Below, in pieces: positions 12,726 through 22,994 of a stretch of DNA of 64,000 nucleotides. The position numbers and the translations under genes are program-made. Each line of letters opens with the position of its first letter. Position 1 is the stretch's first letter. The stretch is from positions 109,852,539 to 109,916,538 of the forward strand of contig JBOZIK010000001.1 in the NCBI GenBank assembly GCA_051453625.1, read 5' to 3'. The notes beneath the pieces are model-generated. The model made no database searches, was not told where the DNA came from, and was given only the letters and a program-made list of their open reading frames with translations. This stretch comes from Welwitschia mirabilis (lineage: Eukaryota; Gnetophyta; Gnetopsida; Welwitschiales).

Positions 12726-13381
12726 NNNNNNNNNNNNNNNNNNNNNNNNNNNNNNNNNNNNNNNNNNNNNNNNNNNNNNNNNNNNNNNNNNNNNNNNNNN
12801 NNNNNNNNNNNNNNNNNNNNNNNNNNNNNNNNNNNNNNNNNNNNNNNNNNNNNNNNNNNNNNNNNNNNNNNNNNNNNNNNNNNNNNNNNNNNNNNNNNNN
12901 NNNNNNNNNNNNNNNNNNNNNNNNNNNNNNNNNNNNNNNNNNNNNNNNNNNNNNNNNNNNNNNNNNNNNNNNNNNNNNNNNNNNNNNNNNNNNNNNNNNN
13001 NNNNNNNNNNNNNNNNNNNNNNNNNNNNNNNNNNNNNNNNNNNNNNNNNNNNNNNNNNNNNNNNNNNNNNNNNNNNNNNNNNNNNNNNNNNNNNNNNNNN
13101 NNNNNNNNNNNNNNNNNNNNNNNNNNNNNNNNNNNNNNNNNNNNNNNNNNNNNNNNNNNNNNNNNNNNNNNNNNNNNNNNNNNNNNNNNNNNNNNNNNNN
13201 NNNNNNNNNNNNNNNNNNNNNNNNNNNNNNNNNNNNNNNNNNNNNNNNNNNNNNNNNNNNNNNNNNNNNNNNNNNNNNNNNNNNNNNNNNNNNNNNNNNN
13301 NNNNNNNNNNNNNNNNNNNNNNNNNNNNNNNNNNNNNNNNNNNNNNNNNNNNNNNNNNNNNNNNNNNNNNNNNNNNNNNNN
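12726..13381. other. assembly gap (656 N)
   Basis: Lies in the RNase H/RT end of the copia. The sister copy has only about 46 bases between the equivalent flanking words. Confidence 0.95.
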
Positions 13382-13479
13382 AATTTTTCTTGATGTATCA
13401 TATTAATCTTTTTACCATAGCAATATAAGGATCTCTCAATGCCTGCATAAAATGGCTTAGAATATCTATAGTGTATGAG

Positions 13480-14500
13480 ATGTCTGTCCATGTTACTATT
13501 AAATAAATGAGTCTCTCCATAAGTCTCTAATATGTAGCCACATCCTCGGCTAGATATTCTATCTTATTTAATAGGTTATCTTACTCAATAATAGGTGTGT
13601 ACACTACCTTTAAATCCTCCAAACCTACATCTCTTATAATATCTCCTACATATTTGTGTTGATTTACATATATTTCATCTTAATTCATTTTGACTTCTAA
13701 CCCCAAAAAATAGTGTAATGCTCCTAAGTCCTTTATTTTTAAACAAGTCTAGAAATATTTCTTAAATTACACACATTTATATCCATTACTCCTGGTAAGT
13801 ATAAGATCATCTACACAAATTAACACATCCAAGAAATTCTCCCCATTTAGGAGTGTTAATAGTAAATAATCCCATCGACTTTGTTTGAATCCATACTTAA
13901 GAAAAGAGGTGGAAGGTTTCCCAAAATCACTGTCATAGTGCTTGCTTAAATCCATACAAGGACTTATGTAGTTTACAGACAAGGGAATCATTAGGGACTT
14001 TCACACCTAAAGGAGGCTTCATAAATACTTATTTATCAAGATCTCTATGTAAAAAACCATTGCGAACATCCATTAGGTGTAGTTCCCATCCTTTAATTTC
14101 TGAAATAGTCAACAAGCATTATGTTGTAATGAATTTAGCAACTGGAGTAAAAGTTTCATTGTAGTCAATTTCATTTACTTAGTTATAACCTTTTACACCA
14201 AATTGTGCCTTGTACCTCTCGATTGTTTCATTAGTGTTTCATATAATTGTAAATATTCAGTTGCTTTCAATCATATTTTTTTTCCTTTGGGTAAATGAAC
14301 TAGACTCCATGTGTTGTTTGAATGTAGATCTTTTAGCTCTTTATCCATTGATTCTTTTCACATTGGATTTCTTATACCATTCTCATAGTTATCTAGTTCA
14401 CCATTCATGTCTTCTAATTTTGCATTGTTAGTAAAAGATTCCATGAGATTTTGGAAAGAAATGAATTTTGAAAAACCTTACCGTATAAATGGTTGATAGA
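13480..14500 (-). pseudogene. copia reverse transcriptase remnant
   Basis: The minus frame at 13,767-13,991 contains the RT core: a SLYGFKQ-like block, FLKYGFKQSRWDYLL, then VLICVDDLILT. Here the catalytic YVDD reads CVDD, so both aspartates survive. The start of RT lies around 14,200-14,060 (TPVAK and MDV-NGFLHGDL-type blocks). The end near 13,450-13,700 gives ALHYFLGLEV and the TDISYTIDILSHFM-type pattern. Multiple stops. Confidence 0.88.
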
Positions 14501-14589
14501 TTAGTATACTTGATTAGGGGGTCTTTCATCTTCTTGCATGTCATTATATAATCCTCAAATATTTGTACCATTTCCTTTTCCTTTGAGGT

Positions 14590-15500
14590 ATTAAGTTCTT
14601 AACTATGATTTCTTTCTGAACTACCTCATTTTCTATTTTAAGGTTATATTCTTTCATGCCTTCTTAAGATTCTTGATTTTCTTGTAACTTGATAAAATCT
14701 CCTAAATTTTCATATTGTTGTTATGCATGTATTGGATCTTCTAGTTCAATCACTATTGGCACTAATTGCATCTATGTTTTCTCCAAATGTTGTACATCTT
14801 TAAAATAAAAAGAATCCTCATAAAATATAACATCTCAAGGTTCAAAGAGCTTATTAATATTGAGTTCCATTACTCTATATCCCTCCTTTCCTCAAACATA
14901 ANNNNNNNNNNNNNNNNNNNNNNNNNNNNNNNNNNNNNNNNNNNNNNNNNNNNNNNNNNNNNNNNNNNNNNNNNNNNNNNNNNNNNNNNNNNNNNNNNNN
15001 NAATAATAAATTGCCCAAGACTAAGATTAAATAATTAAGTAACCTTATGAGTATGTATAATGTATATAGTACATTATTGATTATAGGGCTATGCATAAAT
15101 CTTCACTAAGAATAAAAAGGAATTTTTATTAGAATTGATATTAAAATGTTTTACATAGTTTAGAAACCCTATTAATTAAAGCTTACAAAATGTGGGTTAT
15201 AACATTGAGTTTCCAACTATAATTTCTTTCTAAACTACCTCATTTTCTATTTAAATGTTAGATTCTTCCATTCATTCTTATTATTCTTGATTTTCTTATG
15301 GCTTGATAAAATCTCCTGAATCTTCACATTGTTGTTATGCATCTATTGGCTCTTTTGATTTAATCACATTGGTATTGATTGCATTTATGATTTCTCCAAA
15401 GGCTATACATCTTTAAAATAAAAAGAATTCTCATAAAATATGACATCTCAAGATTCAAAGATCTTATTAATATTGAGTTCCATTACTCTGTAGCCCTTCT
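14590..15500. repeat. internal 300-bp duplication flanking a foreign LTR
   Basis: About 14,590-14,901 and 15,205-15,500 are diverged copies of the same piece of the copia integrase/RT linker. Shared wording includes ctacctcattttctatt, ttgataaaatctcct, taataaagatttcaag-like and attgagttccattactct. Between them lie a 100-N gap and a gypsy-like LTR fragment. The sister element at 59,060-59,390 has this piece once. The copies differ at roughly one base in eight, too much for two alleles of one locus. Confidence 0.75.
15002..15204 (+). mobile_element. gypsy-like LTR fragment nested in the copia
   Basis: The right-hand 130 bases (ttttacatagtttagaaacc .. tgtgggttataaca) match the right end of the solo LTR at 29,079-29,152 almost base for base. 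The left end is lost in the N gap. The 5 bases after it are ttgag, but no left flank is visible, so no target-site duplication can be confirmed. Confidence 0.75.
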
Positions 15501-16200
15501 TTCCTTAAACACAACCTAGGAAAACACATTTTCTTGATCCAGCAATAAGCTTATCATTCGGCTTAGATTTAACGTAAACATAGAAAAAACATCCAAATAC
15601 TCTAAGATGATCATATGAGGGTTTATTTTTAAACAAGATCTTATATGGGGATTTACTATAAAGTGTTAGTGTAAATAGGAGATTTATCAAATGTGTTGCT
15701 ATCTATACACAGTATTCCTAATACCTTAAATGTATATTAGCTTGAAATCAAAGTGCTCTTGCAACCTCTAGTAAATGCCTATGTTTTCTTTCCACCACTC
15801 CATTTTGTGGGGGTGTATGGAACAAGAGGTTTGATTCATAATCCCTTTGTCTAAGACAAGTTTCTTAAAATTTTCTTGCATAATTTCCTAGGCATTATTT
15901 AATCCAATTAATTTCACCGATACACCAAATTGAGTTTGCACCATTTTCAAAAATTGTTAAAATAGAAATGGATCTTTACTTCTATTTTTCATTAAATGAA
16001 TCCATGTAGCTCTTAAACATTCATAAAAAAGGGTAAGAAAATATTTTTCTCTAGCATATGTGCTAGTGTTATAAGATTCCAAAGTATCAACATGAACCAA
16101 TTCAAATAATTCTCTTGATTTATTTTTAGTAAAAGGAAATAACAATTGAGTTTGTCAAGCCCTATGACATGTATCACATGGAAGAACTTTTGTTCTCAAA
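15205..16200 (-). pseudogene. copia integrase remnant
   Basis: The open pieces at 15,957-16,145 and 15,505-15,690 read as the integrase zinc/core start (FPFTKNKSRELFELVHVDT, then TWIHLMKNRSK) and as the C-terminal part (PYKILFKNKPSYDHLRVFGC, then KCVFLG). The catalytic-core middle near 15,780-15,830 shows the copia PQ-N-G-V-V-E-R-K block in broken form. The 15,205-15,500 stretch is duplicated at 14,590-14,901. Confidence 0.85.
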
Positions 16201-16559
16201 TGAAACATCAAACAAATCTTTTAATCTAGCATGTGGGATATGTTTCAAACTCCTATGTAACAATCTGATTGATTCTTTAATCTCATAGTGTTAGCCCATA
16301 TTTGACTTGCCTTTTTAAAGAAGTAGACCCTCCTTCCATTCTGCCCACTCTAATAATCCTCTTGATGAAAAGGTTATATAGAATACATCCATTTGGAAAA
16401 AAGATGTTACTAAATCATTTAAATATTAGATAATTCTACTAATTGAAGCTAAATTGTAAGTGAAAATTTGGTAACAAGAGAACATCCTTTAGAATAATAT
16501 TCTAATTGAGTTGAACATTTTAGACATAATTAATTTCTAAATTTTCTTCCATTTGGTAG

Positions 16560-16700
16560 TGTAAATTACAAAGCCGATTTCTTTGATCTTTTGCATTTTA
16601 TTAAGTTTGGATTTTATATAATATGGTCAAATGCCCCAGTGTCTAAAACCCATTTATAAGAATAAGAAATTTTATGAACAAAAGTTCATAATGAGAAGCT
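16560..16700 (-). pseudogene. copia protease remnant
   Basis: On the minus strand the region before the integrase corresponds to the sister frame at 60,394-60,591, where WVLDT followed by DHV marks the aspartic protease active-site region (consensus D-T/S-G). Both copies are degraded there: the glycine is replaced in the sister and the frame is broken here. Confidence 0.6.
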
Positions 16701-16789
16701 CTAGTTTATCTTCTATGAGTACAACCATCAGTTGATCAAAATGGATTTGTTATAGCCTAGATGTATTTAGAATAATCTATTGTTATCTT

Positions 16790-17670
16790 ACTTGTCATTG
16801 AGAATATGCTTTTCTTTTATTTTTTGCCACTACTGCATTAATAGTCATCTTTGCTTGAAAGGTCCTCTTCTTTCTTTGCCAATTTAGAGGATATCTGATA
16901 ATCTCAAAATAGATCTCTTTTGTTGGATCTATCTTCTTATAGTCTTTAGACTTTTTCTTCTATTTAGATCTTTATTCTTTTCTCTAGCATATACTTTGAA
17001 ATTTATTACATTTGTAATTACCCTTACCATGATCACCTCTTCTAAAGTTAATAAAGAGTAAGTAATTATTAAGAATGGTAGTGGATCCTTATAGAGAATA
17101 TTGGATCTTATAATAGCATAGGAATCATTCAATCCCATTAGAATTGATGTAGTTTCTCTTCCTCTTTCTGCTTTCCAATGCTCCACGCATGCAAATTGCA
17201 CATCCTTGTTTATGAGACTTAGAAAAACTATCAAGTTGATCCTAAAGTTCATTCATTTTGTATAGTAAGCTGAAAGTATCAACTCATCTTATCTAATATT
17301 GAAAAATTTTCTCTTTAGCTCTTGGATATGAAACTCACTTTCCTATGAAAACCTCTCTTCTAGATCTCTCCATATGTTATAAGTAGTATCATGGTATGAA
17401 ATACTATTATGCAACTCCTTATTAACTAAGTTTAACAGCCATGAAACCACCATAGTGTTACAAGTTAGTCAATCATCCTCTTTTGGATCTCCTTCTTTTG
17501 TTTTAATAATTTTCCATTTACAAATATTAGTTTGTGTTTGGATCACTATGCATTGATAATGGCTCTCCTTCATGTTGAATAGTTAATTTCCTTTTAGTGG
17601 ATGAAACACCAATAAGTCACTTAGTCTGTCTGAATTACCTAGATAATAGTGTGGTGATTTTTCACTTATG
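16790..17670 (-). pseudogene. copia gag remnant
   Basis: The open piece at 16,929-17,252 (minus) shows the copia gag core (F-L-M-G-L-N-D-S-Y pattern, then R-S-N-I-L and D-P-L-P). The start codon that is ATG in the sister element (61,525-61,527) reads ATA here. Near 16,860-16,900 the minus frame ends in PLNWQRKK, the tail of a CCHC knuckle whose cysteines have been replaced. Several frameshifts. Confidence 0.8.
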
Positions 17671-17727
17671 GTTTTGGTAGATAGCTCTATTTGAATTCTT
17701 AAAAAAAAAATGCTTAGAAAGAATAAA

Positions 17728-17739
17728 GCTCTAATACCA
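17728..17739 (-). other. primer-binding site (initiator tRNA-Met type)
   Basis: The minus strand reads TGGTATTAGAGC directly after the TAACA end of the 5' LTR. The usual copia site, complementary to the 3' end of initiator tRNA-Met, is TGGTATCAGAGC, so this copy has one C-to-T change. Confidence 0.9.
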
Positions 17740-18001
17740 TGTTAAAAAAAAAATTCCTTTGTTTAAATAAGAAAACTAACACTTTCATTAAGAAAATATT
17801 GGTACATATATATAACTCACACATATCTTATCAAGCCTACATATATTATAAAATCCCTAAAATAATTCTTTACAAAGGAAAAGCCATGATTTTATTGCCT
17901 AGAATTATGATAAATCCCTAAAGATTTGTTGCGTGCGAAAAAAGAAATTACTAAGAGATTTGTTGCTTCTAAAATTTTGGATATCCATAGACTTCGTAAC
18001 A
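17740..18001 (-). mobile_element. 5' LTR of the minus-strand copia
   Basis: 262 bases with the same TGTTA..TAACA ends and clear similarity to 11,869-12,148 (cattaagaaaatattg, cttatcaagcct, aattactaagagattt). Substitutions and indels are numerous, so the element is old. Confidence 0.9.
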
Positions 18002-18363
18002 AAGAATATAATTATTAGCTATATTGCTATCTTCTTCAAATGTCTTTTAAAACAAACCCTTATAGATATGTTAAAATATTTCAGTATAGAAATTTTCAAT
18101 TCAAAATCCTAAATCATCAAGTTTGAGGATATTGTTTTTATTCTTTAATTTAAATTTCACTATACAATAGATAACTCTTAGTTTCATGGTTTTTAGTATT
18201 GAAATCTAAGAAAACAAAAATCTTACTTATGTATTCTTAAAATATAGGCTTTACCAATCTTCCAATAATGGATTCACTTTCCTAGGTTTTCCAACTATGA
18301 GTTTGACCTTTTCCAAGTCTTATGCTTTCATTGCTACTCTTTTTCAACATTCCTAAGGTCTCT

Positions 18364-18383
18364 TCTTTTTTTTTTTTTTTTTA
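18364..18383. repeat. poly-T tract
   Basis: Run of about 18 T within M copy 2. It is not present at this length in the other M copies, so it is a copy-specific expansion. Confidence 0.8.
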
Positions 18384-19516
18384 ATCCTCCTATCCAATTA
18401 GTATTCTTCCATGATATCATGAAATGTGTTGACTTTATTGATATTCTTGTATCTCAAGAACTCAAGTAAGAACCACTTTTATCCTAACTTATAGGAAGTA
18501 TGGATGAAAAGAAGGATATTTAAGAAATATATAGTCTAAATCACATAAAAATAATGAATGTAAGAAGAATTAAAAAGTCTTAATAACAAATTTATTCCCA
18601 AAACTTCTAAATGTGATAAAATTTCAAACTTGATGTTATGGGATTAGGGTTTTCTTCACCAAGTGTATTATACTCTAAAAGGATGGTGTGTTCTATTCTA
18701 CTAGCAAACTAGACTGCTTTGACTTTGGCATATAAGTTGATTTGATTATCAAAGAGACATTATAGATGAGGATTTTGTAATAACTTTGAATTCCTTTTTT
18801 ATCAAATTACTTGATTTATTCTTGTGATGGCATACATTAGAAATTTAAGGATAAAAATTTCACTTGTACATCCTTGTTTATCATTTAGAATATAAGGCAT
18901 ATTAACTAGTGAAATATTGTAATAAGAAATCTACTTATTCTCAAATTAGAAAAGAAGTAGAGCCAAGTAACTTGGATTTCTTGCTATCATGGTATTTGCA
19001 AATTTTAAAATTTTTTTCAAACATCTTATCAATATTGAGTGACTTATGAGAATTTCAAGATGTAAATGACAAGACTATATATTATAAGTGGGGAAATTAT
19101 GACAATTTTAATATTTTCTTAAAAGAAAATAGCAACCAATGTAGTGTAGCAGGAAAATCTTGAAACTTCCTAGATGAAAGCCATAATGTTAACTTAGTAA
19201 GATGTAAGATTTTGAAGATGAAATTGTAATGCCTAATGCATTAGGACAATTTTTCAATTTACTTTAATGCTTAAAACAATCCTCATTAGTAAAAAACCTA
19301 TCATTGTCATACTATAAGTGGGTGCCAATTAAATATATACCATTGTTGTTTAGATTTGATATGAAAATAATGAAGGAAAATGGGAAATGATAACTTATTT
19401 ACTAATTATTGAGTGGGTTTTATTTTTAGAATTCCTTTGTTATTAGCTAGAATTTAGTTTACTTGTTTCATTTCTCTTTTTTTTTAATAATTTTAAATTT
19501 AATTTGATTTGGATTC

Positions 19517-19688
19517 ATGGAGAAGAAGCAACTTATTACAACTACATATTATGTGCCAAGGTAAGAGCTTCCACCTATGCTTGTGTCCTTGCTATTAATT
19601 TCATATTTATTAGTATCTCTATTTTCTATGTTTCTTCTATTTAAGTACTTTAATAATTTTCTCTTACTATTTACTATTTCAATTTTAG
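19517..19688 (+). other. exon/intron-like block in M, copy 2
   Basis: Block 19,517-19,560 starts ATGGAGAAGAAGCAA and ends CCAAG. It is followed by the consensus donor GTAAGA at 19,561 and a 128-base AT-rich interval ending in ttcaattttag at 19,688. If spliced in the frame of that ATG, a stop follows at once, so either it is non-coding or the ATG is not the frame used. Confidence 0.4.
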
Positions 19689-19959
19689 ATAAATCAATTA
19701 CATGAAATCTAAAATCCCAATTTTTATATGAATGTTCTTGGTTTCAATCAAAGTCTAGATGTCAAGATCAATTCTTTTAACATGGAAGGATTCATGTTAA
19801 GAAACTTACCTTCCTTCTACAAATTATTTTTAGGATTGATTTAGTCCATCCACTTAAATATATCTACATTCTCTTTGTAAACAGATATTTCCACCTACCT
19901 CATCAGTGTTCATTTTGGAATCATCAAATGTGATGATTTTGCATTCAATATGATCAATA

Positions 19960-21440
19960 GTGATAGTAGAGGATCGACCCTAGAAGGGGGTGAATAGGTC
20001 TTTTAAGTTCTATTTCCTTATTGTTCATGACCTACAAAAACCATAAATATAAAGAAATACTAAAACAAGGTATTTAATATTGGATAGATACCACCTTTCA
20101 TCTTTGTAGACTTCTTGTATTAGCTAGCATATATTAGCTCACAAGAATGGTTTTCAGGCTCACTAAATAATCTTTCAGAACTAATGAGGATTTTAAGGCT
20201 TATCTTTAACTACAAAAGAATGATAGATAGAAGGATGCCCTAAAGCACAAATGTCTCCTTTAAGGTACAGAAATCTTCTTATCAAGAAAGTACAAAGATG
20301 AAAATACAATAGAAATCTGAACTTGAAGACTGTTTAGATGTTCTAGTATTCAATCTCAGATTTAACAAGTCAGAGAGTGTGTTCCTCTATTGACTAGAGG
20401 AGAGCTTTTATACTCAAGATATAATATGTGATTATTTCCATAGGAAGAAGTGAACTGTTGCATTTTTAAGAAACCATTGCATTTTTTGTAATGAACCATT
20501 ATATTCATAACGGTTACATTTCTTTATTGTACAATCAACCTTATGTAAGACTTCGGTCGCCCATCTATGCGGTCGCCCTTATTCTAATATTTGGTTGCCC
20601 TTGCTTGTTGCAAATTTCTTATTATAGAATAGGTGCAAATTAGGTTGCCCTTATTAAAATAATTGGTCACCCTTAACGAGGTTACCCTAGCCATTTTTAC
20701 CCATTAAACCTTACGAGAGGAGATTTAGGGTAGAATGTGGTCACCTGATATCTTGTTCTACAGTCAACTTGAAGTCATCAGATTCATGTTCTACTACATG
20801 ACATGCAGTCATCCATAGGAATATGATCGGTCGCCCATACTATTATTAGATAGATTCTTACTGCGTGACATGCAGTCACCCATAGGAATATGGTCGGTTG
20901 CTCGTCCTGCTATCAGGTTGGATTTCATTGCATGTGATGTGGTCGCCCCTAGGAGCCTTGTTGGTCACCCATCCTGCTATCAGATTGGATTTAATTGAGT
21001 GAAATGCGGTTGGCTGTGTATAGATGGCGGTCGTCCATGTTTAAACTAGTCTTCTTTATGTTGTCTTAGTTCAGTCGTCTGATTCTAAAGTAGTGTTACA
21101 GTTAGTAATTAGTCAGTTACCCAATCTTATACATTAGTCGCCCGATGCTAGGAATTACCTGCATAAAAGACTAACTTACAAAAACTTGTTAAATTAATCA
21201 ATGTAATGGGTTCTCAATAAAATCTTCCTTTATCATTAATTGAGGAAAAATAATAATTTGACATCTGGATTCTTTCCTTAACTCATTTAACTTTGAAAAT
21301 GATTAAATTTGAATGAGTTTTATATTAGGAAAAATAAAAAGAATTTTGCATAAAAGTAATCTTGTTTGTATTACTTAAAAATTTCATTACATGCTGAAAG
21401 TTACATTTTGGCCAATTTGCAATAGAAAGAAGTGACAAGG
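19960..21440. repeat. unclassified repeat X, copy 1
   Basis: Begins near ccctagaagggggtgaata and is richer in C and G than its surroundings. From 20,240 onward it matches 21,795-22,894 (ctaaggtacag, agaaatctgaacttgaa, ttgtattcataatggttac, ccagtcttctttatgttgtc). It contains a degenerate tandem array at 20,764-21,060. No protein domain was read in either strand. Wording such as ccctagaagggggtgaatag recalls plant retroelement ends, but class cannot be assigned from this sequence alone. Confidence 0.6.
20764..21060. repeat. degenerate 63-70-bp tandem array (GGTCGCCC repeats)
   Basis: Four irregular units, each built as ggtcgcccat + ctgctatcag(a/g)ttgga + a variable middle + atgcagtcacccatagga. 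Examples start near 20,827, 20,890, 20,962 and 21,027. Unit length drifts from about 63 to 72 bases. The same arrangement, with different units kept, recurs at 22,390-22,640. Confidence 0.7.
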
Positions 21441-21694
21441 ATGTTACAAATTATGCTCCTCCTTTTTAATGAAGTCAAGGATAAGGAGGACATAAAAAGA
21501 CTAGATAAAAACAAATAAAAATAACTCAATTGGACTCAGAGGATGCGTAAGACTGAGCACCCTCATCTGAGAGATATTAACAACTAGAGTACCACTTGCA
21601 ATTAGGGCCTTCTTAATGTGACAAGTCCATGAATCGATCTAATTCAAAAGATCGAGAATTTATAGGGTCTGAAAGGCCTTAACCTTAGGCCTAG
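21441..21694. other. junction between the two X repeats, nothing recognised
   Basis: Sequence between the right edge of X copy 1 and the 100-N gap. It includes a less AT-rich stretch (21,540-21,690) with gactgagcaccctcatctg. No domain and no match elsewhere in the window. Confidence 0.4.
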
Positions 21695-21794
21695 NNNNNN
21701 NNNNNNNNNNNNNNNNNNNNNNNNNNNNNNNNNNNNNNNNNNNNNNNNNNNNNNNNNNNNNNNNNNNNNNNNNNNNNNNNNNNNNNNNNNNNNN

Positions 21795-22894
21795 GCACAG
21801 ATGTCTTCTCTAAGGTACAGTAATCTTCTTCTCAAGAAAGTACAATAATGCAAGTACAACAGAAATCTGAACTTGAATATTGTTCAGATTTTCTAGGAGA
21901 AAGGATAACAGTCCTTATTCAATCTTAGACTTTACAAGTTAGTATCTTATTTTCTATTGAATAGAGGATAGCTTTTATTCTTAAGATATACTAGGTTACT
22001 ATTTTCATAGGAAGTAAACCATTGCATTTTTTAAGAAACTGTTGTGCTTTTCCTAATGAATCATTGTATTCATAATGGTTACATTTCTTCCTCATACAAT
22101 CAACCTTACATGAGACTCAATCACCTGTTCATGCAGTCGCCCTTATCCCTATCATTCGGTCACCCTTGCTTTTCATAGATTCTTAGTACAAAATAGGTGC
22201 AAATTTGATTACCCTCATGAAAAGAATCGGTCACTATTAACTAGATCGTCCTAACCATTTTTACCTAGTCAACCTTCTGAGAGGAGATTCTGGGTAGAAT
22301 GCATTTGCTTGATGCCTTTTTATTTAGTCAACCTGAAATAACCAGATTCATGTTCTACTAATTCTCATGTATTTACCTTTCATATTCTTGTTGATCACCC
22401 AAACTGCTATCAGATAGAGTTGTACTGCATCTAATGTAGTCGCCTGTATGAATACTGTCAGTCGCTTGTATGAATACTATCTGTCAGTTGCCCATTCTGC
22501 TATTAGATTTGATCTTACTGTGTATGCTACGGTTACCCATAGGAATGTCATCGGTCGTCCATCCTACTATCAGATTAGATCTAACTGAGTGAAATGCAGT
22601 CACCTGGGTACTGATGGTGATCATTCATGTTTAAACCAGTCTTCTTTATGTTGTCTCAGTTTGGTCACCTGGTGTATCATGTGTGGTTACCCGATTATGA
22701 AGCAGTGTTATAGTTCTTGATCAGTCTATAACTTGATCTTATACATTGGTCACCCAGGGAACTATATACATATAACACTAACTCACAAAAACTCATTAAG
22801 TTAATCAATAACAATTAGTTTTTAACAAATAGATTAGAGGGATAATAAAGATTCAAGGATTAAGTTGATAATTATTATTTGATATCTCTTTGAA
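21795..22894. repeat. unclassified repeat X, copy 2
   Basis: Direct-orientation partner of 20,240-21,440, with its left end lost in the gap 21,695-21,794 and its right end in the gap 22,895-22,994. Copies differ by many substitutions and by the composition of the inner tandem array. Direct repeats of this length could be paired long terminal regions with an interior missing, or a tandem duplication. The sequence does not decide. Confidence 0.6.
22390..22640. repeat. degenerate tandem array in X copy 2
   Basis: Units with (g)atcaccca(a) ctgctatcag, gttgcccattctgctattag and ggtcgtccatcctactatcag, spaced about 66-70 bases. A short extra unit (gtcgcttgtatgaatact, repeated twice near 22,440-22,480) is absent from copy 1. 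Confidence 0.65.
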
Positions 22895-22994
22895 NNNNNN
22901 NNNNNNNNNNNNNNNNNNNNNNNNNNNNNNNNNNNNNNNNNNNNNNNNNNNNNNNNNNNNNNNNNNNNNNNNNNNNNNNNNNNNNNNNNNNNNN

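Larger units (their letters stand above)
11869..18001 (-). mobile_element. Ty1/copia retrotransposon with both LTRs (degraded)
   Basis: Minus-strand element bounded by two LTRs with TGTTA..TAACA ends. The flanks are aacaa (11,864-11,868) and aagaa (18,002-18,006), an imperfect 5-bp target-site duplication. A primer-binding site next to the 5' LTR and a polypurine tract next to the 3' LTR are visible. Between them, read on the minus strand, come gag, protease, integrase, RT and RNase H, all with stops and frameshifts. The LTRs differ at many positions and by indels, so the insertion is old. Two N gaps (12,726-13,381 and 14,902-15,001) and an internal duplication with a foreign LTR (about 14,590-15,500) complicate it. 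A sister copy occupies the same site in the second segment (57,067-61,600). Confidence 0.93.
11600..19945. repeat. M module, copy 2, split by a copia insertion
   Basis: The left part is 11,600-11,868 and the right part 18,002-19,945, interrupted by a full minus-strand copia. The split falls in gcttaaa/agaatataatt, which is continuous in copy 1 at about 5,550. The right part carries the exon/intron-like block at 19,517-19,688. Similarity to 61,640-63,150 ends near 19,945, just before the unclassified repeat that starts with ccctagaagggggtg. Confidence 0.7.

Noticed and set aside
12702-13491. Long open frames on both strands across the N gap
   Set aside because: They consist almost entirely of N read as unknown residues.
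20764-21060. CRISPR-like array of repeats
   Set aside because: Units are degenerate, contiguous and in a plant nuclear context, with no regular spacers.
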